Shown: in pieces, positions 1-8,037 of the stretch
Position numbering within the stretch: position 1 is the first letter of the stretch
Layout of the letters: every line of letters begins with the position of its first letter
Assembly (NCBI GenBank): GCA_028817405.1
Contig: JAPPPS010000070.1
Location: forward strand, 1-58,323
DNA from: Gammaproteobacteria bacterium
GTDB lineage: Bacteria > Pseudomonadota > Gammaproteobacteria > Arenicellales > Poriferihabitantaceae
Direction of reading: 5' to 3'
Length of the DNA stretch: 58,323 bases
The notes under the pieces: model-generated
Told to the model about the DNA's origin: nothing
Database searches by the model: none
What the model saw: only the letters and a program-made list of their open reading frames with translations
Translations under genes and position numbers: made by a program

Positions 1-31
1 AACTCAACCGCTTGAAAGCGAGGAGACGACC

Positions 32-73
32 ATGGGCTTTTGGAGCAAAAAACCGAGCAAAACCGCAAGGTAA
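32..73 (+). CDS. possible 13-residue small ORF
   Basis: An ATG preceded by a purine-rich Shine-Dalgarno stretch (AGGAGA, 21-26) opens a 13-codon frame that ends in TAA at 71-73. The predicted peptide (MGFWSKKPSKTAR) is basic with two aromatic residues near the N terminus. The good spacing between AGGAGA and the ATG is the only positive evidence. The product is unknown, and the window edge hides what lies upstream. It may be noise. Confidence 0.2.
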   Translation: MGFWSKKPSKTAR

Positions 74-130
74 CGGCGGATGGGTTAAGTTAGCATCGAC
101 GCGTTGTCGCCACTTCTGCATTCCATTGCT

Positions 131-170
131 CGCCACGTCCGCAGTTTGTTAAGTGGGCATCCAGCGTCTT
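131..170. repeat. degenerate copy of the dispersed REP-like palindrome
   Basis: The sequence resembles the unit seen in better form at 10230-10265, 40474-40516 and 58160-58205: a CGCCACGCCCGC arm, a spacer with GTTAAG, and a GCGGGC arm. Here the arms have drifted. The remainder of 74-434 shows no convincing gene; a 114-codon frame at 104-448 runs through this repeat and into the next promoter and is not believed. Confidence 0.45.
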
Positions 171-434
171 CTCTTTCAGTCGCATTACCGAAAAAAGTGC
201 TGGACACCGCCCTAGATTTGGTATGGAATCGGTGTTGCAGGTGCGATGGGGCGGAGGTTAGGATGAGTGGTAGCGTGGGCGAGCGGATACCCCGGGTTTC
301 GGGGTACGGTCGAATTCGTTCGGCTACGTTCCAGCACCGCTACTGCCACTACCGTCCGTACGCCAGCAAAGGCGTATTACCAATCCCTCGCCGAGGCCGC
401 CTGAATCTCAAATGTATTGAACCCGTACAAGGGG

Positions 435-468
435 TTGACATTTGCTGACAGCAGGCTTATTTTATAAT
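435..468 (+). promoter_or_regulatory. probable sigma70-type promoter for the Panacea operon
   Basis: A perfect TTGACA lies at 435-440 and a perfect TATAAT at 463-468. The spacing between them (22 nt) is too long for a single promoter. TTGACA may pair with TATTTT at 458-463 (17 nt), or TATAAT may pair with TTGCTG at 442-447 (15 nt). Either places the start of transcription 20-30 nt before the ATG at 495. The AGAGGAGA ribosome-binding site is at 481-488. Confidence 0.55.
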
Positions 469-494
469 CATCCAACACCCAGAGGAGACCGACA

Positions 495-1049
495 ATGCCA
501 TACAGCGCAATAGCAGTGGCGAATCATTTTCTTGACCTTGCGAAATCTGCTGGTCAAGAAATCACCCCTATGAAAATGCAGAAACTCGTTTATTTTGCAC
601 ACGGGTGGCATTTGGCTATTTTTGATGCGCCTCTTATCAAAGAGAACGTGATGGCATGGAAATATGGTCCGGTCATCAGTTCTCTCTACCATGGGTTTAA
701 AAAATATGGCAAATCTGCAATAACTGATCCTGCCGTTGACATAGTCTTTAATAAAGACGAAAATGGCGACATAGACATTATGTCGGGGAGGTTTATTACT
801 CCCCGTCCGGACAACATGGATTCCGAAGTTGAAGACTTGCTTAAAGCGGTCTTGGAATCTTACGGAAGGTTGTCAGCCATTAGACTTTCAGAGCTTACCC
901 ATGCTCACGATTCTCCTTGGAGTCGTGTTTGGAAAGGCTTTTCTTCAAGAGATGTCCCCATTCCAAATGAAGAAATAAAAAAGTATTTTTCTCAGCTAAA
1001 ATCGTCTGCAAAGAGTAGCGAAAATAGTGTCGCTGAGGCATCGGCATGA
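495..1049 (+). CDS. Panacea (SocA-like, DUF4065) domain protein, probable antitoxin
   Basis: The 184-residue protein has the Panacea/DUF4065 signature: an N-terminal helix with AVANHFLDLA, then ITPMKMQKLVYFAHGWHL (about residues 24-41), and AWKYGPVISSLYHGFKKYG near residue 60. Panacea domains are antitoxin domains found beside many unrelated toxins. The gene has a strong ribosome-binding site (AGAGGAGA), its stop codon overlaps the next start by 4 nt (ATGA), and the pair is visibly AT-richer than the flanks, as expected for a mobile toxin-antitoxin locus. The toxin would be the next gene. Family assignment is firm; antitoxin function is inferred from family and arrangement. Confidence 0.82.
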   Translation: MPYSAIAVANHFLDLAKSAGQEITPMKMQKLVYFAHGWHLAIFDAPLIKENVMAWKYGPVISSLYHGFKKYGKSAITDPAVDIVFNKDENGDIDIMSGRFITPRPDNMDSEVEDLLKAVLESYGRLSAIRLSELTHAHDSPWSRVWKGFSSRDVPIPNEEIKKYFSQLKSSAKSSENSVAEASA

Positions 1050-1474
1050 GTAAGAATTCACCATATCTGGAAGCTCTGATGCGCGCCATCAACGCCGTTC
1101 CGCAGGATAGCGACCATCAAGCCGACAGCCAAAATCCGAATATGCAACGACATGCTGATGCCGAAAGATATGAAACAGAAAAGGAAAAAGATGAAGGAGA
1201 GTTTAAGCGCTTTCCTGATCTTCAGGAGTACTTGAATAGTATGACCGATAACCTTAATCAAGATAGGAAGGAGCGGAAGAAATACGCGAATCTGTTGTTT
1301 TGGGTGGTGGTTATCTGGCTAACTGTGGTGATTTCTATCACAATAGTAAGCGGATTCGATAGTATCAAATTCTCATTAGATGAGAGTGTTTTAATTGCAC
1401 TAATATCGGGAGCAAGTATTGGCTTTATCGGCGCCCTTGCTACGATAGTCAAGCATCTATTTAGAAGAGACTGA
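1046..1474 (+). CDS. two-helix membrane protein, candidate toxin partner of the Panacea protein
   Basis: The 142-residue protein has a hydrophilic, charged N-terminal half (about 1-80, with a Lys/Glu-rich stretch near 45-55 and RKERKK near 76-81), then two predicted membrane helices: NLLFWVVVIWLTVVISITIV (about 83-102) and a Gly/Ala-rich LIALISGASIGFIGALATIV (about 116-135), ending in basic KHLFRRD. It overlaps the upstream Panacea gene by 4 nt, so translation is probably coupled. Membrane proteins are among the known toxin classes paired with Panacea antitoxins, and this one may act by disturbing the inner membrane. No enzymatic motif is visible. The toxin role is an inference from position and topology. 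Confidence 0.6.
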   Translation: MSKNSPYLEALMRAINAVPQDSDHQADSQNPNMQRHADAERYETEKEKDEGEFKRFPDLQEYLNSMTDNLNQDRKERKKYANLLFWVVVIWLTVVISITIVSGFDSIKFSLDESVLIALISGASIGFIGALATIVKHLFRRD

Positions 1475-1550
1475 CGATAGTGAAATCAAATCCATAACTC
1501 TCGATAAGGGCAAATTGACGCATTTGAATTCAATTCGCCATTCACCCTCT

Positions 1551-1592
1551 CGCCACAACGCCCACAGTATTTTGAGTGGGCATCCGGCGCCT
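1551..1592. repeat. second degenerate REP-like palindrome copy
   Basis: The stretch CGCCACAACGCCCACAG, a spacer, and GAGTGGGCATCCGGCG matches the copy at 131-170. The two degenerate copies bracket the Panacea pair. Between 1593 and 1831 no gene is supported. A 7-bp hairpin (CGAAACA 1656-1662 with TGTTTCG 1670-1676) lies there without a following T-run. Confidence 0.4.
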
Positions 1593-1831
1593 TTATTCCT
1601 CCACCGAGGGCGGTGAAATGTCACCATCGTATTCCGTCCCCCGACCTTGTTTGCCCGAAACAATAGTAGTGTTTCGACAAAAAACAACTCTGCTTTTCCA
1701 CGGTCAAGGCTGGAATTCCGACCATAACATTGCCCTTTTGGCAATTCGCCCATTTTTCCGAGCCTTTGAGCCGCAGAATTATCGCATCCGGCGCAGACTC
1801 TTTCTCCCTCCCACGCGCCCGCCCCGCCCGC

Positions 1832-1860
1832 TTGACACTTCCGGCGATGGGTGGTCTAAT
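1832..1860 (+). promoter_or_regulatory. strong sigma70 promoter for the structured leader and lipoprotein
   Basis: TTGACA (1832-1837) is separated by exactly 17 nt from TCTAAT (1855-1860). Transcription would start near A1867, one base before the 5' arm of the terminal stem of the RNA element at 1868. This agreement supports both the promoter and the RNA. Confidence 0.75.
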
Positions 1861-1867
1861 TCCGTCA

Positions 1868-1994
1868 GCGACTATTGCATAAAACCCGCATTAGCCGGGT
1901 TGTCTGCCAAACGCGGATTCATGCCCGCCGCGCGAATAGGCGGGGCTTTCACCGTTATCCTGATAGTCGCAACGGCCCGGCGCCATTGCGCCGG
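1868..1994 (+). ncRNA. structured RNA leader element, copy 1 (candidate novel motif)
   Basis: Visible helices are: terminal stem P1, GCGACTAT (1868-1875) with ATAGTCGC (1963-1970); P2, AACCCG (1883-1888) with CGGGTT (1896-1901); P3, CTGCC (1904-1908) with GGCGG (1939-1943), enclosing an inner hairpin CGCGG/CCGCG (1912-1916/1928-1932) and the single-stranded GCGAATA; and P4, CCGGCGC (1977-1983) with GCGCCGG (1988-1994). A second copy at 8481-8636 keeps the plan, the GCGAATAGGC core, the TTTCAC segment and an exact AACGGCCCGGCGC, while P1 and P3 change in compensating ways. It lies directly in front of the lipoprotein gene at 2025, so a cis-regulatory role is likely. I do not recognise it as a known riboswitch. 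Confidence 0.6.
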
Positions 1995-2024
1995 ATAATT
2001 TCGACTATCAACCGGAGAATCACC

Positions 2025-2366
2025 ATGAAACCCCTAACCGTTATACTCCCTTTCGTCGCCGCCATCCTGTTGGCCGGCTGCGCTGGCACCGAAAACCGCG
2101 TTAACGAAATTTCGCTTGGCATGAGCAAAGCGCAAGTGATACAGGTTTTGGGACAGCCGAAATCCACCCGCGCCAGTGCTGGTGTGGAATATCTGGTGTA
2201 TGACCTTAAAAAAACGACCGATGCTGGTAAGTGCGTGACCACGTCGTTAATGCTTGTCTCTATCGGATGTATGCGTGAAAAAGTTGAGTACTTCGTCCAG
2301 TTCAAGCAGGGCGTGGCCACGGCTTACGGTGAGATAGGCGACTTTGATTCCACGCAGGCCCCATAG
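2025..2366 (+). CDS. small lipoprotein with BamE/SmpA-like domain
   Basis: The 113-residue protein starts with a lipoprotein signal peptide whose lipobox LLAGC sits near residues 15-19, so it should be lipidated and held at a membrane facing the periplasm. The body (NEISLGMSKAQVIQVLGQPKST) matches the BamE/SmpA-OmlA fold, in which 'GMs..qV...lG.P' is the hallmark. The start at 2025 has GGAGA upstream and gives a clean signal peptide; a longer frame from 1875 runs through the structured RNA and is rejected. True BamE usually sits with fur or hscA genes, so this is probably a paralogue of unknown role. Two Cys residues in the C-terminal half could form a disulfide. Confidence 0.75.
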   Translation: MKPLTVILPFVAAILLAGCAGTENRVNEISLGMSKAQVIQVLGQPKSTRASAGVEYLVYDLKKTTDAGKCVTTSLMLVSIGCMREKVEYFVQFKQGVATAYGEIGDFDSTQAP

Positions 2367-2478
2367 CAAACTATCAACGTCAACAAAACGATAAAAATCC
2401 AAGAGTGATTCTGCAACAGTCCGAGATTCGCCTCGCCATTTCACCATCACTGCTGTCAGCGTGGCAATACGCAAACAG

Positions 2479-2507
2479 TTGACACCCCGGCGTGGTTCTG
2501 TTATTCT
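2479..2507 (+). promoter_or_regulatory. probable sigma70 promoter for the DUF2188 gene
   Basis: TTGACA (2479-2484), a 17-nt spacer and TATTCT (2502-2507) precede the start at 2538, with AGGAG at 2527-2531 as ribosome-binding site. Confidence 0.6.
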
Positions 2508-2537
2508 CCGTTTTTTAGTACTCGACAGGAGCGAGCC

Positions 2538-2786
2538 ATGAGCAAAGACAGAGATAGAACGGTGTATCGTCGTCCCGATGGTAAATGGGCCAACAAGCGT
2601 AACGACAGTAGTCGTGCCAGCAACGTTCATGATACGCAAAAGGCGGCGGAAAATGCGGCGCGCAGAATGCTCCGGCATCAAGGTGGCGGCGAACTGACGA
2701 CCATGGGGCGCAATGGCCGCATTCGTAGCAAAGACACTATCCAGCCGGGCGCGGACCCCTATCCCCCTCGCGACACCGAACACTGA
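2538..2786 (+). CDS. DUF2188 family small protein
   Basis: An 82-residue hydrophilic protein. The order VYRRPDGKWANKR, SSRASNVHDTQKAAENAAR and GRNGRIRSKDTI matches DUF2188, a small cytosolic domain often found as a single-domain protein in bacteria and phages. Its biochemical role is unknown. It has its own promoter and a clear AGGAG ribosome-binding site. It converges with the guanine deaminase gene; the 32-nt gap has A- and T-runs on both sides of a GC-rich core but only weak pairing, so a shared terminator is possible but not clear. Confidence 0.75.
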   Translation: MSKDRDRTVYRRPDGKWANKRNDSSRASNVHDTQKAAENAARRMLRHQGGGELTTMGRNGRIRSKDTIQPGADPYPPRDTEH

Positions 2787-2818
2787 TTAAAAAACCGCCC
2801 AGCCCCGCCAAGCGTTTT

Positions 2819-4123
2819 TCATCCACCCCACCTCTCCCCCATAACCCAAACCCCGTCCACCGCGCGGTCGTCGCCTAACATGAGCAAGGCGAAAAGTTTT
2901 TCCTCCAAATCCCGGCAGCCGGCCAGGCGGCGCGTGATTAGCGGCGTGGCGCGGTAGTTCAGCGCGATAAAGTCGGCTTCTTTGCCGGGGGCGAAGTTGC
3001 CGATGACATCCTGCAAGTCCAGCGCGCGGGCGCCGCCTAAGGTGGCGAGGTAGAGCGCGCGCAGCGGCGGCAAGTTGCGGCCCTGCAATTGCTCGACTTT
3101 GTACGCTTCGTTGATGACGCGCAGCAGCGAAAAACTGTCGCCGCCGCCGACATCCGAGCCGAGTCCGACGCGCGCATGATGTTCATCGGCGCAGCGCAAA
3201 TCAAACAAGCCGCTGCCCATGAACAAGTTGGAAGTCGGGCAGAACGCGAGGTTGGCGTCGGCCTCCGCCAGCCGCGCCCATTCGCGCGCGTTGAGATGAA
3301 TGCCGTGCGCCAACACCGCGCGGCGGCCGAGCAAACCGTGGCGGTCGTAGACATCGAGGTAGTCGCGGCAGTGCGGGAACAACTCCGCGACCCACGCGCA
3401 TTCGCGAGCGTTTTCGGCGATGTGAGTTTGCAGGTGAACGCCGGGGTTTTCCGCCAACAACCGGCCCGCCAACTGCAACTGCCGCTCGCTCGATGTCGGC
3501 GCAAAGCGCGGCGTCACCGCATAACCCAGCCGCCCTTTGCGATGCCACTTGGCGAGCAGTTTGGCGCTGTCTTGGTACGACGATTCCGCGGTGTCGCGCA
3601 CCGCGTCCGGCGCGTTGCGGTCCATCATCGTCTTGCCGGCCAGTAGGCGCAGGTTGCGCGCATGCGCCGCGGCGAACAGCGCGTCCACCGACTGCGGATG
3701 CACGCTGCCGAACACCAGCGCGGTGGTGGTGCCGTTGCGCAGCAGTTCGTCGAGGAAAACTTCCGCCGCCGCGGCCGCATGCGCGGGCTCGGCGAATCGC
3801 GCTTCGGCCGGGTAGGTGTGGCGCTGCAGCCAGTCCAGCAACTGCGCGCCGTAGGCGGCGATGATGTCGACTTGCGGGAAGTGGATGTGCGCGTCGATGA
3901 GGCCCGGCACGAGCAGGCAGTCACGGTGTTCGGCGACGCGCGCGGCGGGGAATTTCGCCAGCGTCTCCGCGGCATCGCCGCAGGCGGCCACGATGCCGTC
4001 CTCGACCACCAGCGCGCCGTCCGGGAAATACCGCCACGCGTCCGCGGCGTCGCGGCCCGGCGCGCCGGGGTCGTCGAGAAAATGCAGGATTTCGCCGCGG
4101 TGCGCGGCCAAGGTCGCGGTCAT
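2819..4123 (-). CDS. guaD: guanine deaminase
   Basis: This 434-residue amidohydrolase converts guanine to xanthine and ammonia in the cytosol. Metal-binding and substrate motifs appear in order: GLIDAHIHFPQ (His79, His81), QTHIAE, AHGIHL, FCPTSNLFMGSG and the metal Asp in GLGSDVGGGDSF. The combination of the TSN and GSDVGGG motifs is typical of guanine deaminase rather than cytosine or chlorohydrolase relatives. The start at 4123 gives the usual family N terminus (HRGEILHFLDDP). A longer frame to 4279 adds 52 Arg-rich residues with no family match. With uraD, uraH and the racemase at 12176 it points to purine degradation. No xanthine dehydrogenase or urate oxidase is in the window. Confidence 0.93.
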   Translation of the reverse strand: MTATLAAHRGEILHFLDDPGAPGRDAADAWRYFPDGALVVEDGIVAACGDAAETLAKFPAARVAEHRDCLLVPGLIDAHIHFPQVDIIAAYGAQLLDWLQRHTYPAEARFAEPAHAAAAAEVFLDELLRNGTTTALVFGSVHPQSVDALFAAAHARNLRLLAGKTMMDRNAPDAVRDTAESSYQDSAKLLAKWHRKGRLGYAVTPRFAPTSSERQLQLAGRLLAENPGVHLQTHIAENARECAWVAELFPHCRDYLDVYDRHGLLGRRAVLAHGIHLNAREWARLAEADANLAFCPTSNLFMGSGLFDLRCADEHHARVGLGSDVGGGDSFSLLRVINEAYKVEQLQGRNLPPLRALYLATLGGARALDLQDVIGNFAPGKEADFIALNYRATPLITRRLAGCRDLEEKLFALLMLGDDRAVDGVWVMGERWGG

Positions 4124-4612
4124 ATGGCGATGATAACCATGATTCGGCGATGGCGTTCGCGCCCGGCCGCCCCCCCGCAGTTCATTGTTCAAGCCAAGGG
4201 CAAGTTTTTTAGCGAGCATCTCGTCCATTCCGGCGCGGCGCTTTGCATGCAACGGAGGGCCATCATTCCTGCGCGCCACCAGAATGGCGGCGTTCCATCA
4301 GCAGTTGAGAGTCGCGAAGCGGAGAGAAAAAATAATAATCCAAATCATCGTGAAATTGGAGAATAACTCATCCAATTTTCTGTCGTAAACAAAACAAAAA
4401 TACCGATTTTTATTTTGTGACATGTTTCGATTGATTATATACTTCAAAAATTCCACAAAAAGTGTTGATTTCCATGATGAGGCGGCGTTATACCTGTTCG
4501 CTGGAATCACCCAGCGAATGGCTTTCAAGCAAAGTCCAATGCAACTTCTGACCCAAAATCAAGGCACGCAAAAACAGCGGCGCCGGTTGCGCTTGCCTAA
4601 ACTGAATTAGCC
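4124..4612. other. AT-rich intergenic region without a supported gene
   Basis: Between the divergent guaD and azlC genes, the part from about 4320 to 4560 is much richer in A and T than the surroundings. It holds a perfect 7-bp hairpin (TCGCTGG 4498-4504, CCAGCGA 4511-4517). Two short open frames (4298-4528 minus, 4422-4610 plus) look like chance. It could contain promoters for both genes; no single -35/-10 pair is compelling. Confidence 0.4.
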
Positions 4613-5347
4613 ATGCCCGACAAAACCCCCTTCGCTCGAATCTTGCCGGTTGTTCTTGCGCTGACGCCGATTGGGTTTTTGTTCGGCGTGCTGGCGGGGC
4701 AAGCCGACTGGAGCGCGTGGGGCGTGTTGGCGATGGCGTTGCTGGGCTTCACCGGCAGCGGGCAGTTCACTTATCTCGGCTTCGCGCATCCGGACAACGC
4801 GCAGATGGAATACCTCGCGGTGTTCCTGATTATCCTCGGCATCAACTTGCGGTATATCCCGATGAGCATGTCGGCGTCGACGCGCATCAAAGGCGGGGCG
4901 TTCATCAAGGCCGCGCTGGCGCACTGGTTGGCTGATGAATCGTACGCCACCGAGCGCGCGCCGGACGACACCCGCCGACGCGCCGTCATTCGCTTGTCGG
5001 TGGTGGCGTTCTGGACGCTGTCGACGGTGTGCGGCGCGTTGTTGTCGGGCGCGTTGCCGCCGGCCGTGCAATCGCTCCTGTCCGGCATGACTTTCCCCAT
5101 CAGCGCGATTTTAATTCTGCTGAGCATCGACAACATTCTCGCGTATCTTAAACGCCGCGGCTTTGAGGGCGGTTTCAAGTACCGTCTGCACCGGCAAAAG
5201 TTATTCGCCACCGCCGCTTGCATCGCCGCATCACTGCTGTGCATCACCGTCATCGGCGCAAAATATTTCTGGTTGCCGGCGATTGCGTTGTGCTATTTCA
5301 TTTTGATTCGCCTCGGCGGCGACCGGGAGGAAACCGCGCATGGATGA
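4613..5347 (+). CDS. azlC: AzlC family membrane transporter, large subunit
   Basis: The 244-residue polytopic protein matches AzlC, the large subunit of AzlCD exporters first linked to branched-chain amino acid or azaleucine efflux. The family stretches FTGSGQFTYLGF, VFLIILGINLRYIPMSMS and IDNILAYLKRR are visible between hydrophobic helices. The gene overlaps azlD by 8 nt, so the two subunits are probably translated together. Its place between purine-degradation genes makes a role with purine-derived or amino acid solutes possible, but the substrate cannot be read from sequence. Confidence 0.85.
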   Translation: MPDKTPFARILPVVLALTPIGFLFGVLAGQADWSAWGVLAMALLGFTGSGQFTYLGFAHPDNAQMEYLAVFLIILGINLRYIPMSMSASTRIKGGAFIKAALAHWLADESYATERAPDDTRRRAVIRLSVVAFWTLSTVCGALLSGALPPAVQSLLSGMTFPISAILILLSIDNILAYLKRRGFEGGFKYRLHRQKLFATAACIAASLLCITVIGAKYFWLPAIALCYFILIRLGGDREETAHG

Positions 5348-5639
5348 GCGCGTCATCATCGGCGTCGCGCTGCTGTTCGGCGTCAGCGTCATCGTGCGCA
5401 TTCTGCCGGCGTTTGTGCCGTTCAACTTCTCCGCGCGCACGCAGAGCAATATCAAAAACATTCTGCCGGTCGCGATTTTCGTTAACCTGATGGTTTACTG
5501 CGCGACCCAGGAAATCGTTCAAGACGCGGTTCCGGCCGTCACCGCCCTCGCGGTTTTGCTCGCGTTGTTCAAACCGCTGGGCTTGTTGCTCAGCATCATC
5601 GCCGCGACCGCGCTGTATGTTTTGCTGGCGCAAGTTTGA
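5340..5639 (+). CDS. azlD: AzlD family transporter, small subunit
   Basis: A 99-residue protein with three or four hydrophobic helices, matching the AzlD family (RILPAFVPFNFSAR, FVNLMVYCATQEIV). It overlaps the end of azlC by 8 nt, the usual arrangement for this two-subunit transporter. It probably assembles with AzlC in the inner membrane. Confidence 0.82.
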   Translation: MDERVIIGVALLFGVSVIVRILPAFVPFNFSARTQSNIKNILPVAIFVNLMVYCATQEIVQDAVPAVTALAVLLALFKPLGLLLSIIAATALYVLLAQV

Positions 5640-5732
5640 CCGCGGGGATTTCCGGAATGCCGCCCATGCTTCTCCGCCGCGCCGCTGTTACCGCATCGAC
5701 CGCGCTTGACCGACCGCGCGGAATTTTCAACA

Positions 5733-6482
5733 ATGCCGGGCATGAATACTGTCGCCGACACTGACTCCACCGATTCCGCCACCGTCGCCTTGGCGCGATT
5801 CAACCGCCTACCGCCGGCCGCCGCGGCCGAACGCTTGCGACGGTGCTGCGCCAACGCCGAGTGGGCAACGCGCATGGCGGCCGGGCGGCCGTACGACTCG
5901 CTCGCGCAATTGCTCGACGCCGCCGACCGTCACTGGCGCGCGTTGCCGGCCGAAGCATGGCTGCAGGCGTTTGGCGCGCATCCGGAAATCGGCGACATGA
6001 AAACCGCGGGGAATTCCGCGGCCGCGGCCGCGGCCGGCGATGGCGACGGCGATTCAGTTGGCGATTCGCGCCAAGAACAGTCCGGCGTCGCAAACGCATC
6101 GGCGCAAACCCGCGCCGCGTTGGCACATCTCAACCGCGACTACCGGCAACGGTTCGGTTTCATTTTCATCATCTGCGCCAGCGGTTTGTCCGCCGACGCA
6201 ATGCTCGTGCAACTGCGCGTCCGCCTCAAAAACTCGCGCGCCCAAGAACTCGCCAACGCCGCGGAGGAACAGCGCAAAATCACCCGCCTACGCCTGCGGA
6301 AATTGTTTGACGGTGATGCAACGGTGGCGGCGGGAGCGGCGACGGTGGAAACCGTGACGGTGGATTCGTCGGCAAAACCGGCGGCGGCGACCGAAGCAGC
6401 AAAACCGGCGACCGCAAACTCGACAACCCCGGCCATGGCAAAACCGGCGGCAACAACCCCGACATCCCCACCCCCCGCATGA
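5733..6482 (+). CDS. uraD: OHCU decarboxylase (2-oxo-4-hydroxy-4-carboxy-5-ureidoimidazoline decarboxylase)
   Basis: This enzyme makes (S)-allantoin in the last step of urate oxidation. The diagnostic HPEIGD (His83-Asp88 from this start) and EQSG motifs are present, followed by NRDYRQRFGFIFIICASG, the substrate-binding core. Two features are unusual: a Gly/Asp-rich insertion between HPEIGD and EQSG, and an Ala/Thr/Pro-rich tail after about residue 190. Both are encoded by simple sequence of the GACGGT type seen elsewhere in the window. The start is uncertain (ATG at 5733 or 5742; an upstream TTG at 5706 is less likely). The stop overlaps the uraH start (ATGA), so the two steps are co-translated. 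Confidence 0.88.
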   Translation: MPGMNTVADTDSTDSATVALARFNRLPPAAAAERLRRCCANAEWATRMAAGRPYDSLAQLLDAADRHWRALPAEAWLQAFGAHPEIGDMKTAGNSAAAAAAGDGDGDSVGDSRQEQSGVANASAQTRAALAHLNRDYRQRFGFIFIICASGLSADAMLVQLRVRLKNSRAQELANAAEEQRKITRLRLRKLFDGDATVAAGAATVETVTVDSSAKPAAATEAAKPATANSTTPAMAKPAATTPTSPPPA

Positions 6483-6820
6483 GCCAAATCACCACCCACA
6501 TCTTGGACACCGCGCGCGGCGTTCCCGCGGCCGGCGTGCGCGTGGCGTTGGCGCAGTGGCGCGACGGCGCGTGGGCCGAACTCGGCGCGGGAGTGAGCGA
6601 TGCCGACGGCCGCGTCGCCACCCTGCTGCCGCCCGGCGAAACCTTGCCGGCCGGCGAGTGCAAACTCACTTTCGCCACCGCCGACTACCACCGCGCGGCC
6701 GGCGCGCCGGGCTTTTATCCGCGCGTGGAAATCGCGTTTTGCGTCGCCGCCGGCGGCGCGCACTACCACATCCCGCTGCTGCTCGGCCCGTTCGGCTACA
6801 CCACCTACCGCGGCAGTTAA
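6479..6820 (+). CDS. uraH: 5-hydroxyisourate hydrolase (transthyretin-like)
   Basis: The 113-residue protein hydrolyses 5-hydroxyisourate to OHCU, the substrate of the enzyme encoded just upstream. It has the family's N-terminal THILDTARGVPA, the central DADGR and the hallmark C-terminal YRGS. The N-terminal His, the central Arg and HYHIP near the C terminus supply the known catalytic residues. No signal peptide is present, so it is cytosolic. The 4-nt overlap with uraD supports an operon. Confidence 0.93.
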   Translation: MSQITTHILDTARGVPAAGVRVALAQWRDGAWAELGAGVSDADGRVATLLPPGETLPAGECKLTFATADYHRAAGAPGFYPRVEIAFCVAAGGAHYHIPLLLGPFGYTTYRGS

Positions 6821-6845
6821 TTCACCGCGCCCGCCGCCGCATTCC

Positions 6846-8000
6846 ATGAACGCCGACTGGAACTACCCCACCGCGATTCGCGTCGGCGACGGCCGCATCC
6901 GCGACTTGCCGGCGGTTTGCCGCGAGTTCGGCATCGGCGCGCCGTTGTTGGTCACCGACCCGGGCCTGGCGCGCCTGCCGTTGGTCACCGAGCGCGTGGC
7001 CGAGTGCGCGGCCGCGGGTTTGAGCATCACGGTGTTCAGCGACCTCAAACCCAACCCCACCGGCGACAATGTACAGGCCGGCATCGACGCCTACCGAAGC
7101 GGCGCGCACGACGGTGTCATCGCCTTCGGCGGCGGCAGCGGCTTGGATGTCGGCAAAAGCGTGGCGGTGTTGGCCGGGCAAACCTGCGCGTTGTGGGACT
7201 TGGAAGACGCCGGCGACAACTGGCGGCGCGCCGACGCCGCGCGCATCGCCCCGAGCATCGCGGTGCCGACCACCGCCGGCACCGGCTCCGAAGTCGGGCG
7301 GGCCGCGCTCATCGTCAATCCGGATGCGCAGCGCAAAGTCATCATTTTCCACCCGCGCATGCTGCCGGCGTGCGTGATTCTCGACCCGCAACTCACCGTC
7401 GGATTGCCGCCGCAATTGACCGCCGCCACCGGCATGGACGCGCTGTCGCACAACTTGGAGGCGTATTGCGCGCCGCAGTACCACCCGCTGGCCGAGGGCG
7501 TCGCGGTCGAGGGCATGCGCCTGATTGCCGCGCACTTGGCGGCCGCGGTGGCGACCCCCGATGACATCGACGCCCGCCGCGCCATGTTGGTCGCCTCGCT
7601 CATGGGCGCGACCGCGTTCCAGCGCGGCTTGGGCGCGATGCACGCCCTCGCCCACCCGCTCGGCGCGTTGTATGACGCGCACCACGGCGCCCTGAACGCG
7701 GTGTTAATGCCATATGTACTGGCTGCCAACCGCGCCGCCATCGAGCCGCGCATCGCCCGCCTGGCGCGGCATCTCGACCTCGCACCCACCTTCGACGCCT
7801 TCCTCGACTGGGTGCTGAAACTGCGCGCGCAAATCGGCATCCCCCACACCCTCGCCGCCCTCGGCATCGACGCCGCCCGCGCAGACGAAATCGGCGCGAT
7901 GGCAACCGCCGACCCCTCCGCCGCCACCAACCCCATCCCCCTAACCGCCGCCGACTACGCCGCCCTCGCCACCCGCGCAGTGCGTGGGGAATTGGGCTGA
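6846..8000 (+). CDS. iron-containing alcohol dehydrogenase
   Basis: The 384-residue protein belongs to the group III (Fe-type) alcohol dehydrogenases. It shows the NAD-binding FGGGSGLDVGKSVA (about residues 94-107), PTTAGTGSEVGRAALI, and metal-ligand regions GMDALSHNLEAY, GLGAMHALAHPLGALY and DAHHG. The start at 6846 gives the usual N-terminal 'P..I.vG.G' arrangement; longer frames run into uraH. It lies 25 nt after uraH in the same direction. The substrate is unknown; short-chain alcohols, lactaldehyde or a downstream ureide product are possible. Confidence 0.9.
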   Translation: MNADWNYPTAIRVGDGRIRDLPAVCREFGIGAPLLVTDPGLARLPLVTERVAECAAAGLSITVFSDLKPNPTGDNVQAGIDAYRSGAHDGVIAFGGGSGLDVGKSVAVLAGQTCALWDLEDAGDNWRRADAARIAPSIAVPTTAGTGSEVGRAALIVNPDAQRKVIIFHPRMLPACVILDPQLTVGLPPQLTAATGMDALSHNLEAYCAPQYHPLAEGVAVEGMRLIAAHLAAAVATPDDIDARRAMLVASLMGATAFQRGLGAMHALAHPLGALYDAHHGALNAVLMPYVLAANRAAIEPRIARLARHLDLAPTFDAFLDWVLKLRAQIGIPHTLAALGIDAARADEIGAMATADPSAATNPIPLTAADYAALATRAVRGELG

Positions 8001-8037
8001 CCGGCGCCGCACGAGACAAACCGCGACCGCCGGCGAT

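Noticed and set aside
104-448. 114-codon open frame on the plus strand
   Set aside because: It runs through a degenerate dispersed repeat and ends inside the promoter of the Panacea gene; the composition does not look like a protein.
4298-4610. Short open frames in the AT-rich gap between guaD and azlC
   Set aside because: They lie on opposite strands, overlap each other, lack ribosome-binding sites and match no family.
5706-5732. TTG start for OHCU decarboxylase at 5706
   Set aside because: Two ATG codons follow within 36 nt and the extra residues are not part of the conserved domain.
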